Made by a program: the position numbers and the translations under genes. Below the pieces are notes generated by a model, which was given only the letters and a program-made list of their open reading frames with translations, made no database searches and was not told where the DNA came from. From positions 1 to 12,665 of the forward strand of contig DIXH01000077.1 in assembly GCA_002428605.1 (NCBI GenBank): a stretch of 12,665 bases of DNA. Reading direction: 5' to 3'. This document shows positions 1-6,387 of this stretch, piece by piece; within the stretch, counting starts at the first letter, position 1, and the number at the start of each line of letters is the position of its first letter. The stretch comes from Clostridiaceae bacterium UBA6085 (GTDB lineage: Bacteria > Bacillota > Clostridia > Clostridiales > Clostridiaceae).

Positions 1-1004
1 GCATCAACCGCCTTCTCAAGCTCCTCCTCGTCATAGAATATTGCCGGCTCGTTCATGTCATTCCAGAAGCCTTCGATTCCAAGGTCTGTAAGTACCTTAT
101 ACTTCTCTCCCCACCATTTCCTTGTTTCTGGCTTCAGGAAGTCAGGAAGGTGGACCTTCCCGGGCCATACGGCAGCCACATAGGGCTTCCCGGCTTCGGT
201 CTTGACGAAGTGGTCATTAAGGATCCCCTCCTCGTAGATGTCGTAGCCCTTCTCTATCTTGACCCCGGCATCTATGATCGGGATGATGTAGACGCCATCC
301 TCCTTGAACTCCTTTACCATCTCCTCCATATCAGGGAACCTCTCGTCTGATACGGAGAAGTCCTTGAAATCCTCCATGTAGTCGAGGTCAAGGTATATTC
401 CCTCAAGGGGTATCTGAAGGTCGTCAAAGCTTTTCCTTACACGCCTAACATCCCCGGAGGTCTCATAGCCCCATCTGCTCTGGAAATATCCGAGTCCCCA
501 CTTGGGAGGCACATAGCTCCTGCCGATGATTGAATGGTATCGCCTGACAACCTCGTCCTCATCTTTCCCGTCGATCTCATATACGGAGAAATCAGTGCCG
601 GCAACCTCTATCTTCAGGGCATCCTTGTCCGAGCATCCTATGTCATATGAAATCAGTCCAGGAAAGTCTATGAAGATTCCCTTCACGCTTTCGCCGGCGA
701 TAACAAGGAAATTATGGGCCCCATAAAGCCTCTTCTTCTCCTCTGAATGCACCGGCTCATCCGTGCAGTAGCTCTCGTACTTCCTGCCCCTCTTGTTTAT
801 CCCTCCAAGGTTTGCTCCAAGTCCATAGACGATATCATTCTTTCCCAGGACCAGGCTCATCCTTGAGGCTTCAGGCCCTGTCTCAACAAGCAAGGCCCCT
901 GCAGCGACTGTCTCACTACCACGCCCGCATACGACTGCACCGGTATCCATTGGGTCTCCGTAGACAAGCACCTTTATTCCTTCTGCGATATCAAATGCTC
1001 TCAA
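1..1004 (-). CDS. Glycoside hydrolase family 31 (alpha-glucosidase type), N-terminal part, cut by window edge
   Basis: This retaining alpha-glycosidase hydrolyses alpha-linked glucose (or xylose) from oligosaccharides and probably acts in the cytoplasm, since no signal peptide is visible. About 334 residues are present; the C-terminal half lies before base 1. The reading starts MRAFDIAEGIKVLVYGDP. The GH31 N-terminal beta-domain is followed by the barrel entry motif PPKWGLGYFQSRWGY (near residue 160), then YLDLDYM and the nucleophile block GFWNDMNEPA, with the catalytic Asp at about residue 316. I chose the TTG start at 1004-1002 because AGGAG lies 9 bases upstream. The frame is open further upstream, but an earlier TTG overlaps the -10 box and cannot lie on the transcript. 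A LacI-type operator precedes the gene, so sugar induction is likely. The family is certain; substrate specificity is not, because the downstream half is missing. Confidence 0.93.
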   Translation of the reverse strand, partial: MRAFDIAEGIKVLVYGDPMDTGAVVCGRGSETVAAGALLVETGPEASRMSLVLGKNDIVYGLGANLGGINKRGRKYESYCTDEPVHSEEKKRLYGAHNFLVIAGESVKGIFIDFPGLISYDIGCSDKDALKIEVAGTDFSVYEIDGKDEDEVVRRYHSIIGRSYVPPKWGLGYFQSRWGYETSGDVRRVRKSFDDLQIPLEGIYLDLDYMEDFKDFSVSDERFPDMEEMVKEFKEDGVYIIPIIDAGVKIEKGYDIYEEGILNDHFVKTEAGKPYVAAVWPGKVHLPDFLKPETRKWWGEKYKVLTDLGIEGFWNDMNEPAIFYDEEELEKAVD

Positions 1005-1024
1005 TATATCACGCTCCTGAAGTT

Positions 1025-1040
1025 GTGCAAGCGATTGCAC
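1025..1040. promoter_or_regulatory. LacI-family type operator downstream of the GH31 promoter
   Basis: The 16-bp sequence GTGCAATCGCTTGCAC (minus strand) is a dyad with one mismatched pair and a central CG, the layout typical of LacI/GalR-family operators. It begins a few bases after the predicted transcription start and ends before the ribosome binding site. A bound repressor there would block early transcription. Which regulator binds it is not visible in the window. Confidence 0.6.
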
Positions 1041-1050
1041 TGATAATTTC

Positions 1051-1078
1051 AATATAGCACAAAAAAGTTATTTGTAAA
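1051..1078 (-). promoter_or_regulatory. Sigma-A promoter of the GH31 gene
   Basis: On the minus strand, a -35 box TTTACA (1078-1073) and a -10 box TATATT (1056-1051) are separated by 16 bases. A TG one base before the -10 box makes it an extended -10. The predicted transcription start is near 1044, which leaves a leader of about 40 bases before the TTG start codon. Confidence 0.75.
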
Positions 1079-1201
1079 GGTTTTTTCTCCTGACTGCAAA
1101 AAAGCCGATTCCCGGAAGATATCAGGATATAACCCCCTGACTCCTGATTTATTTCATGGCATATCTTGGATGAATATCCCAAAGCTCTTGCATCCCAACG
1201 T

Positions 1202-1236
1202 AAAATGCCGTACTGTCATTTCCCGTATGGCATTTT
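1202..1236. repeat. Inverted repeat / hairpin in gene-poor region
   Basis: The arms AAAATGCCGTAC (1202-1213) and GTATGGCATTTT (1225-1236) form a 12-bp stem with one G-U pair and an 11-base loop. The short T run after the stem on either strand and the low GC make it a weak terminator at best. It may close the degraded minus-strand gene beside it or be a remnant of a small repeat. Apart from this and the degraded gene, I see nothing recognisable in 1079-1650. Confidence 0.45.
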
Positions 1237-1303
1237 GGATCTCTGTTACCATGAACTTTGATTCTGCATACTTGTAATATGTCACTTCAGTCCATATCCT
1301 GAT

Positions 1304-1489
1304 TCAGACAGATATTATCTCCATAGGCACCTTGAATACCAAGCTGCCTTCAAGCATCACGCCGTTATTCATGAAGGTGCCTTCCGATGTAAGCATCACC
1401 TTCTCCTCCTCATCATCGGTGGAGAACCCCCTGAGGTTTGTCCCAAAGGTCACGGGCAGATCGAAAAAAGGTCGCTGCAGATGGTGAAG
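1304..1489 (-). pseudogene. Degraded coding fragment of unknown family
   Basis: The minus-strand frame is open across 62 codons and reads DLPVTFGTNLRGFSTDDEEE...KVPMEIISV before a TGA at 1306-1304. Its codon use (AGG, GAG, CTT, ATA, third-position G/C) matches the intact genes. There is no plausible start with a ribosome binding site. Upstream, similar-looking peptide text (FNGVELKIWG, then GTDFTICSDLF) continues in other frames, with a shift near the six-T run at about 1464-1469. Downstream of the TGA the same frame goes on as IRIWTEVTYYKYAESKFMVT. This pattern fits a gene broken by stops and frameshifts, perhaps once spanning about 1240-1620. I do not recognise the family, and a chance open stretch is possible. 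Confidence 0.4.
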
Positions 1490-1656
1490 TCAGTCCCCAT
1501 ATCTTCAGCTCCACACCATTAAACAAAAATCATAGAAGCACTATACCTGATCCCATTATTTTGCCTATTTCAGTCAAAACCAATATCAATGGAGACCGTT
1601 TCAGGCGCGCTTCTGACTGATTCACCTTACAAGGGAATGCCTTACGTTTCGATATT

Positions 1657-1665
1657 TGCTATAAT
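1657..1665 (+). promoter_or_regulatory. Extended -10 promoter of the ybaK / ABC-F operon
   Basis: TGCTATAAT is a perfect -10 box preceded by the extended TGn element. No good -35 hexamer lies 16-18 bases upstream, as is common for extended -10 promoters. The predicted start near 1672 gives a leader of about 24 bases before the ybaK TTG. Confidence 0.6.
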
Positions 1666-1695
1666 TGAAGTTGAAAAAAGACTGGAAGTGATATT

Positions 1696-2193
1696 TTGAA
1701 GAATGTGAAGACAAATGCAATGAGGCTCCTCGAGAAGGAGAAGATCGGATATGAGCTCATGACCTATGAAATAGTTGAAGGACCGATGTCGCCTGAATAC
1801 CTTGCAGGGCAGATAGGTAAGGATGTCCTTTCCATATTCAAGACGATAGTCACCGTGGGCCACAGCGGAAACTATTATGTGTTCGTCGTGCAGCTGACTG
1901 AAGAGCTTGACCTCAAGAAGGCTGCGAAGGCAGCTGATGAGAAGAACATTGAGCTCATCGACCAGAAGGACCTTGAGAAGCTTACGGGCTATGTCCGCGG
2001 AGGCTGCAGCCCTGTAGGCATGAAGAAGCTGTTTCGGACCTTCTTTGACGATAGGATCGGCTCCTTCGAAAAGATCGTCGTAAGCGCAGGGAAAAGGGGC
2101 TTCCAGATAGAAGCTGACCCCAGAGACCTTGTCAGGGCGACGCGCGCCGTTGTAACAGATATCAGAAAGGAAACGAAGAGCATATTCAGATAA
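1696..2193 (+). CDS. ybaK: Cys-tRNA(Pro) deacylase, YbaK/EbsC family
   Basis: This cytoplasmic trans-editing enzyme hydrolyses Cys-tRNA(Pro), formed when prolyl-tRNA synthetase mischarges with cysteine. The 165-residue protein has the normal length and pattern of the family: an N-terminal AMRLLEKEKIGYELMTYE strand-helix unit, the IFKTIV segment carrying the conserved active-site lysine (K49), LDLKKAAKAA, the glycine-rich GYVRGGCSPVG loop (about residues 98-108), and the C-terminal SAGKRGFQIE block. The start is TTG, with GGAAG 7 bases upstream; a GTG three codons later is less well placed. Its TAA stop directly abuts the ribosome binding site of the next gene, so the two are co-transcribed and probably translationally coupled. 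The function is well supported by family motifs. Confidence 0.93.
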   Translation: MKNVKTNAMRLLEKEKIGYELMTYEIVEGPMSPEYLAGQIGKDVLSIFKTIVTVGHSGNYYVFVVQLTEELDLKKAAKAADEKNIELIDQKDLEKLTGYVRGGCSPVGMKKLFRTFFDDRIGSFEKIVVSAGKRGFQIEADPRDLVRATRAVVTDIRKETKSIFR

Positions 2194-2205
2194 GGAGGTG
2201 CTCAC

Positions 2206-3687
2206 TTGTCACAGATCTCGATCAAGGACCTGACTTTCGCCTATGAAGGCAGCTACGACAACATATTCGAGAATGTCAGCCTTACTCTTGATACGGACTG
2301 GAGGCTTGGCCTCACAGGAAGGAACGGACGCGGCAAGACTACCTTCCTGAGGCTGCTGCAAGGCCTTCACGAATACACGGGGAGCATATCGTCTGACGTT
2401 CCTTTCGAATACTTTCCCTATGACATCCTGGATATGGAACAGACTGCGATCGACATCGTAAAAGGGATAACTCCAGATTTTCTGCACTGGGAACTTATGA
2501 GGGAGCTAAACCTCCTTTCAGTCAATGAAGATGTCCTCTATAGGCCATTTTCCACCTTAAGCAGCGGGGAGCGCACCAAGGTTCTCCTGGCGGCCATGTT
2601 CCTGAAGGAAACGAGCTTCCTTCTGATCGACGAGCCAACAGACCATCTTGACCTTGAGGCAAGGATAATTGTCAGCAGCTATCTGTCAGGAAAAAAGGGC
2701 TTCATCCTTGTATCACACGACAGGGCGTTCCTTGACAAGTGCATTGACCACATACTCTCCATAAACAGGACCGGAATCGGGCTTATGAAGGGAAACTTCA
2801 CCACGTGGTGGAATGAAAGGGAAACTAAGGACAGGATGGAAGCAGAGGATAACGAAAGGCTGAAAAAGGAGATCGGAAGGCTGAAGGACGCAGCACGAAG
2901 GACCTCAGACTGGTCGGACAAGGTGGAGAAGACAAAGATCGGGACAAGGAACTCTGGCTTGAAGCCTGACAAGGGCTATATCGGCCACAAGGCAGCGAAG
3001 ATGATGAAGCGTTCCAAGTCGATCGAGTCAAGGAAGAACCTTGCCATCGAGGACAGATCAAAGCTGTTCAAAGATACTGAAAGAACCTACTCACTTAAGA
3101 TATCACAGCTTGAATTCCACTCTGAAAGGCTGGTGAGCCTTGAGGATGTATCCATTTTCTACGGCGACAGGACGATCCTTTCGGGCATAGGATTCGAGAT
3201 AAGAGCCGGTGACAGGATCGCCCTTCGCGGGAAAAACGGCTCAGGGAAATCAAGCCTTCTTAAGCTGATATGCGGGGAGGACATAAAGTACACGGGAAGG
3301 CTATGGAAGGGTGCAAAACTTAAGGTATCCTTCGTCTCCCAGGATACCTCAAGGCTTAAGGGCAGCATAAGGGACTACTGCATCCTTAAGAATATCGATG
3401 AAGCCCTCTTCAGGGCGATCCTACAGAAGCTGGGCTTTGACAGGGTTCAGTTCGAGAAGGCCATCGAAGATTACTCAAGCGGACAGAAGAAGAAGGTGCT
3501 TATTGCAGGCAGCCTCTGCGAGAAGGCTCATCTCCATATATGGGACGAGCCGCTGAACTTCATCGATGTGTTCTCAAGGATCCAGATCGAACGCCTGCTT
3601 CTCGAATACGAACCGACCATAATATTCGTGGAGCATGACAGCGCCTTTTGCGATGCGATAGCGACGAGGACAATAAGCCTTACATAA
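2206..3687 (+). CDS. Lsa-family ABC-F ribosome protection protein
   Basis: This is a 493-residue soluble protein with twin ATPase domains and no membrane segment. ABC-F proteins of this type bind the ribosomal E site and push drugs out of the peptidyl transferase centre. Lsa members confer resistance to lincosamides, streptogramin A and pleuromutilins. Domain 1 has Walker A GRNGRGKTT (38-46), signature LSSGE (118-122), Walker B LLIDEPT and switch His171. The long linker (about 195-300) holds the Lsa-like stretch YIGHKAAKMMKRSKSI. Domain 2 has GKNGSGKSS (342-350), YSSGQ, and the Lsa-typical HIWDEPLNFIDVF. Similarity to Lsa(A) from memory runs end to end. The start is TTG, 7 bases after a perfect AAGGAGG. 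It lies 12 bases after ybaK, in one operon. No mobile element flanks it, so it is probably intrinsic. Whether it gives measurable resistance is inference. Confidence 0.9.
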   Translation: MSQISIKDLTFAYEGSYDNIFENVSLTLDTDWRLGLTGRNGRGKTTFLRLLQGLHEYTGSISSDVPFEYFPYDILDMEQTAIDIVKGITPDFLHWELMRELNLLSVNEDVLYRPFSTLSSGERTKVLLAAMFLKETSFLLIDEPTDHLDLEARIIVSSYLSGKKGFILVSHDRAFLDKCIDHILSINRTGIGLMKGNFTTWWNERETKDRMEAEDNERLKKEIGRLKDAARRTSDWSDKVEKTKIGTRNSGLKPDKGYIGHKAAKMMKRSKSIESRKNLAIEDRSKLFKDTERTYSLKISQLEFHSERLVSLEDVSIFYGDRTILSGIGFEIRAGDRIALRGKNGSGKSSLLKLICGEDIKYTGRLWKGAKLKVSFVSQDTSRLKGSIRDYCILKNIDEALFRAILQKLGFDRVQFEKAIEDYSSGQKKKVLIAGSLCEKAHLHIWDEPLNFIDVFSRIQIERLLLEYEPTIIFVEHDSAFCDAIATRTISLT

Positions 3688-3698
3688 CATCAAGTGAA

Positions 3699-3739
3699 AT
3701 GACAAAACCGGCAAGAATAATCCTTGCCGGTTTTGTCAT
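3699..3739. terminator. Bidirectional intrinsic terminator between convergent operons
   Basis: A perfect 17-bp stem (3699-3715 with 3723-3739) encloses a 7-base loop. The GC core CCGGCAAG is flanked by AAAA and TTTT within the stem, so it can work on both strands. It lies between the ABC-F stop and the nitroreductase stop, 11 bases from each. Confidence 0.85.
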
Positions 3740-3749
3740 CTCTATTAAA

Positions 3750-4346
3750 TTAGCTCAGTATCTTCACTCTGTCAGCTACCGGCATGGGGTTCCTGTCTCC
3801 AGGCTGTGCCTCAACGCTTCCGAAAGGCATCTGGGACATCAGTTTGTAGGTGTCAGGTATTCCGAAGGTCTTCCTGACCTCATCATCTATAAGAGGATTG
3901 TAGTGCTGGAGCGACGCTCCAAGACCTTCAGCAGTGAGTCCTGCCCAGACAGTGTACTGGAGCATGCCTGAGGACTGATAAGACCATGGAACGAAGTTGT
4001 CCTTATAGAGCTCGAACTGCTTCTCAAGTCCTCTGACCACCTCTTGGTCCTCGTAGAAGAGTACTGTACCTAATCCAGCTGCAAAGGAATCTATCTTGTC
4101 GCTGGTTGCCTGGAATGCGTTCTCCGGGACTACCTTCCTGAGTGTCTCCTTCACTATGTTCCAGAGCTTAGCATGGTTTTCGTCAAACAGTACGACTACC
4201 CTTCCGCTCTGCGAGTTCATGGCTGTGGGTGAATACAGCATGGCATCCTCGACGATCGCCTTTATCCTTTCCTTCTCCACCACATTCCTTGCACCTATGT
4301 TGTAGAATGACCTTCTTGCCTTCATTATCTCATTGAAACTGTTCAT
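3750..4346 (-). CDS. Nitroreductase family protein (Hbn1/Frm2-like)
   Basis: This FMN-dependent oxidoreductase is likely to reduce nitroaromatics, quinones or related electrophiles with NAD(P)H in the cytoplasm. Its 198 residues suit the short Hbn1/Frm2-like branch. N-terminal ARRSFYNI is the usual FMN-contacting Arg-Arg-Ser region. SPTAMNSQSGRVVVLF (about residues 39-54) is the conserved Asn-Ser-Gln flavin loop. WSYQSSGMLQYTVWAGLTAEGLGASLQHY matches the family's central helices, followed by a C-terminal MPFGSVEAQPGDRNPMP that contacts flavin in relatives. The start is ATG with AGGAGG 6 bases upstream. It is the second gene after the FrnE-like gene, with a gap of 27 bases, so the two share a promoter. 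The physiological substrate is unknown. Confidence 0.9.
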   Translation of the reverse strand: MNSFNEIMKARRSFYNIGARNVVEKERIKAIVEDAMLYSPTAMNSQSGRVVVLFDENHAKLWNIVKETLRKVVPENAFQATSDKIDSFAAGLGTVLFYEDQEVVRGLEKQFELYKDNFVPWSYQSSGMLQYTVWAGLTAEGLGASLQHYNPLIDDEVRKTFGIPDTYKLMSQMPFGSVEAQPGDRNPMPVADRVKILS

Positions 4347-4373
4347 TTTTTCCTCCTGTTATTATCCTGGTTT

Positions 4374-5006
4374 TTAATCTCTTGCGCCTTCAAGTGCCTT
4401 CCTGAAGCTTTCAGGGCTCTGTGCGCCGCTAATTGCGTATTTTCCATCGATTACGAAAAACGGAACTCCTGTTATGCCGTAATCCCCTGCATCCTTCTGG
4501 TCCTTTTTCACTTCAGAAGAATAATCGCTTCCCTCAAGTACCGCATTTGCCTCATCATAAGGTATGCCAGCCTCTTCTGCTATTCTGAGAAGAACTTCCT
4601 TCGATGATATGTCCAGACCGTCCACGAAATAAGAACGGTACATGGCTTCGGTGAATCTTGCTCCTGAACCCTTTTCTTTTGCAAGATGTCCCAGCCTGTG
4701 TGCATCGAAGGTGCTTACGTGGAACAGCTCTTCTGTGAAATGAAGTCCGTCCCTTGAAGCCATCATAGCTACCTGCCTTATCTTATCCTTCGCTTCATCA
4801 TCTGATATCCCATACTTTTCAGCAAGGCTCCTGTAATAAGGACCGCTTTCTCCCTTTTTCGCATCAGGGTCAAGCTGGAAGCTTCTGTATGTAATCTCAG
4901 CGCTTTCCTTCAGTCCGGTTTCCTCAAGGGCCTTCATCAGCCTTGTGGAACCAATATAGCAGAACGGGCACACATAGTCAGACCAAATGTCTATCCTCAA
5001 GTTCAT
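4374..5006 (-). CDS. DsbA family oxidoreductase, FrnE/2-hydroxychromene-2-carboxylate isomerase-like
   Basis: This is a thioredoxin-fold protein of about 210 residues. It has IDIWSDYVCPFCYIGS at the N-terminus with the CPFC redox motif (Cys13, Cys16), a helical insertion with the SFQLDP and HRLGHLAKEKG segments typical of FrnE, and the cis-proline loop TGVPFFVIDGKYAISGAQ near the C-terminus. It probably acts in cytoplasmic disulfide exchange or oxidative stress handling, since there is no signal peptide. The start is uncertain. ATG at 5006 has AAGGAG only 2 bases away. The TTG at 5000 has the same site at 8 bases and gives MRIDIWSD, which aligns best with relatives. An upstream ATG at 5051 lacks a ribosome binding site. 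It leads the operon with the nitroreductase, and both point to redox or electrophile stress. Confidence 0.9.
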   Translation of the reverse strand: MNLRIDIWSDYVCPFCYIGSTRLMKALEETGLKESAEITYRSFQLDPDAKKGESGPYYRSLAEKYGISDDEAKDKIRQVAMMASRDGLHFTEELFHVSTFDAHRLGHLAKEKGSGARFTEAMYRSYFVDGLDISSKEVLLRIAEEAGIPYDEANAVLEGSDYSSEVKKDQKDAGDYGITGVPFFVIDGKYAISGAQSPESFRKALEGARD

Positions 5007-5055
5007 CGCTCCTTCACGGCTCAACTCTTTGCCGTAATCCAATGATACCATAGAT

Positions 5056-5083
5056 TTTATACAATTTCATCGCATCTTATCAA
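5056..5083 (-). promoter_or_regulatory. Promoter of the FrnE-like / nitroreductase operon
   Basis: On the minus strand, TTGATA (5083-5078) and TATAAA (5061-5056) are separated by 16 bases. The predicted start near 5049 lies downstream of the first possible ATG (5051), which argues against that longer start codon. Confidence 0.6.
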
Positions 5084-5093
5084 ATATACGGAT

Positions 5094-5113
5094 TTAATAC
5101 TAATTAGTATCAA
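5094..5113. promoter_or_regulatory. 20-bp palindromic operator upstream of the redox operon
   Basis: TTAATACTAATTAGTATCAA is a dyad with a perfect 14-bp core (ATACTAATTAGTAT) and only one mismatched pair over 20 bp. It sits 10 bases upstream of the -35 box, a position usual for an activator or for a repressor acting on an overlapping or divergent promoter. MarR- or HxlR-type redox sensors often control such genes and bind dyads of this size; which protein binds here is not known. Confidence 0.55.
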
Positions 5114-5130
5114 TTCCCGCGAAGGCTTTA

Positions 5131-5150
5131 AATAACAGATACATGTTATT
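5131..5150. promoter_or_regulatory. Second inverted repeat upstream of the redox operon
   Basis: AATAACA and TGTTATT form perfect 7-bp arms around GATACA, 20 bp in all. Its centre is 37 bp from the centre of the neighbouring palindrome. The half-sites differ, so it may serve another regulator. The rest of the 5151-5270 stretch is AT-rich, and I see no gene in it on either strand. Confidence 0.4.
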
Positions 5151-5271
5151 GACGATTTGATAATTTGTGTTGCACCTCAGGAGCTTCTTTACATTAAAAA
5201 CCAGCGTATATTGCTATTTTATCATTATCTATGCCTTGATTCGTTAATTTTTGTCAATAAATCCATATACC

Positions 5272-5326
5272 AAAAAACCAGCAAGGGAAGATGAAGCTAC
5301 CATAAAGTCGCTTCATCTTCCCTGCT
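5272..5326 (-). terminator. Intrinsic terminator of the permease-ubiX-lpdD operon
   Basis: The arms 5280-5297 and 5310-5326 pair over 17 bp with one bulged base (core GGGAAGATGAAGC) around a 12-base loop. On the minus strand the stem is followed by GGTTTTTT (T run at 5277-5272). It lies about 45 bases past the lpdD stop. The T run on one side only fits a terminator for the minus strand. Confidence 0.85.
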
Positions 5327-5370
5327 GTTAGCTTCCGAACATTCTTAAGCCCAATTTCACTAAGATAGGA

Positions 5371-5787
5371 TCAGATCACATTTGTCTTTGGCTGCTGCCG
5401 TTTCCTTAAATGGACATCAAGCCCTTCCATTATCATAACCATCACGGTTTCATAGTTCTTCCAGAGGACCTTTATGTCATCTTCCGATGCATCGTCGATG
5501 TGTATGCCTGCTGCAACTGCTGTCTGGCAGGAAAACCTCGCAGCGAGCTTCAGGGCTGCTGCCCTTGCAAGCTCATCCTCCTTGTGACCCGTGACGCATA
5601 TTACGCTAGCCGAAGCTGAGGTCTTCTCCTTGTCTGCAAGGCTCGTCCTCGGGGAAGCCAGCGCCACAGCTCCTATATGTGGAGTATCCCCTCCGCAGAT
5701 GGCTATGGAAATATCACTGCCGCAGATAAGGACGTCCGCTTCTATCCTGTATATACCTTCCCCTGATTCATAGCTCAGATGCTTCAT
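5371..5787 (-). CDS. lpdD: LpdD-like protein (prenylated-FMN chaperone / decarboxylase subunit D family)
   Basis: A 138-residue protein that matches the LpdD family of gallate and hydroxybenzoate decarboxylase systems. These proteins are annotated as accessory subunit D or as a chaperone delivering prenylated FMN to the UbiD-type enzyme. Visible landmarks are a YRIEADVLICGSDISIAICGG strand pair, the family motif GGDTPHIGAVALAS (about residues 32-46; Lactiplantibacillus LpdD has a GGTNPHIG equivalent), and a C-terminal CQTAVAAGIHIDDASEDDI block corresponding to its TAGIHVN segment. The start is ATG at 5787, with AAGGAG 9 bases upstream. The adjacent GTG at 5790 (6 bases) is equally possible. 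It overlaps the end of ubiX by 20 bases, which implies translational coupling. No catalytic role of its own is known with certainty. Confidence 0.85.
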   Translation of the reverse strand: MKHLSYESGEGIYRIEADVLICGSDISIAICGGDTPHIGAVALASPRTSLADKEKTSASASVICVTGHKEDELARAAALKLAARFSCQTAVAAGIHIDDASEDDIKVLWKNYETVMVMIMEGLDVHLRKRQQPKTNVI

Positions 5788-6352
5788 CACAGGTCGCTCC
5801 TTCCCATGGTATGAACTTCGTATGTCTCATGCCGAACTGCATGAGGACCTTACCCACCACATGGTTTATCTGGTCATCAAGAGACCGGGGGTTGTTGTAG
5901 AAGGTAAGCATGGGAGGGACAATCGTGCATCCTATGTCCGCGGCCTCCTTCATGTTCTTTAGGTGAACCTTGCCCATGGGCATCTCCCTTGGTACAAGCA
6001 CAACCCTCCTGTTCTCCTTCAGGCATACATCCACCGCCCTTACGAGGAGGTTTGAAGCATAACCTGTGCTGATTGCGGAGAGTGTCTTCATGCTGCAGGG
6101 TATAACTATCATTCCATCTGTTATGAAGGACCCGCTTGATATCGAAGCAGCCAGGTTCTTGTTGCTGTGTACCACATCAGCGATTCCAGTCAGCCTTGAA
6201 AGCGGCATGTCGGTTTCAAGCTCCCAGGTAGTCACCGCTCCCTTTGACATGATGAGGTGAACCTCGCAGCCCTCCTGCTGCTTCAATGCCTTCAGCAGGT
6301 AGTACCCCATGACCACTCCGCTTGCTCCGGATATCCCTACTATTATCCTCAT
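5768..6352 (-). CDS. ubiX: UbiX/LpdB family flavin prenyltransferase
   Basis: This enzyme joins a dimethylallyl group to reduced FMN, making the prenyl-FMN cofactor used by UbiD-family decarboxylases. The 194-residue protein has the flavin-binding GISGASG start (residues 6-12), IPCSMKTLSAISTGYASNLL (85-103), the RAVDVCLKENRRVVLVPREMPM core (105-126) and PPMLTFYNNP with the conserved Tyr near 152. All are standard in the family and no key residue is missing. I chose ATG at 6352 (MRIIVGISG) because relatives begin here and AGGA lies 8 bases upstream. The open frame extends further, but into the permease end. It follows the permease by 35 bases and overlaps lpdD, so all three form one operon. 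Confidence 0.95.
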   Translation of the reverse strand: MRIIVGISGASGVVMGYYLLKALKQQEGCEVHLIMSKGAVTTWELETDMPLSRLTGIADVVHSNKNLAASISSGSFITDGMIVIPCSMKTLSAISTGYASNLLVRAVDVCLKENRRVVLVPREMPMGKVHLKNMKEAADIGCTIVPPMLTFYNNPRSLDDQINHVVGKVLMQFGMRHTKFIPWEGATCDEASEL

Positions 6353-6387
6353 AAAAACCATCCTTTCGAAATCATCTGCCAATTCCC

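Noticed and set aside
1642..2205. Minus-strand open frame of 187 codons opposite ybaK
   Set aside because: It lies antisense to a clear YbaK family gene with a ribosome binding site and a promoter. It has no family-like motifs and no ribosome binding site of its own.
5041..5051. ATG at 5051 as the start of the FrnE-like gene
   Set aside because: It has no ribosome binding site, lies at or before the predicted transcription start, and adds 15 residues that are absent from the family N-terminus.
5160..5270. TTGACA-like hexamer on the minus strand near 5250 as a further promoter
   Set aside because: No -10 box lies at a usable spacing (nearest AT-rich hexamers are at 20-22 bases), and it would sit downstream of the operon terminator with no gene following for over 200 bases.
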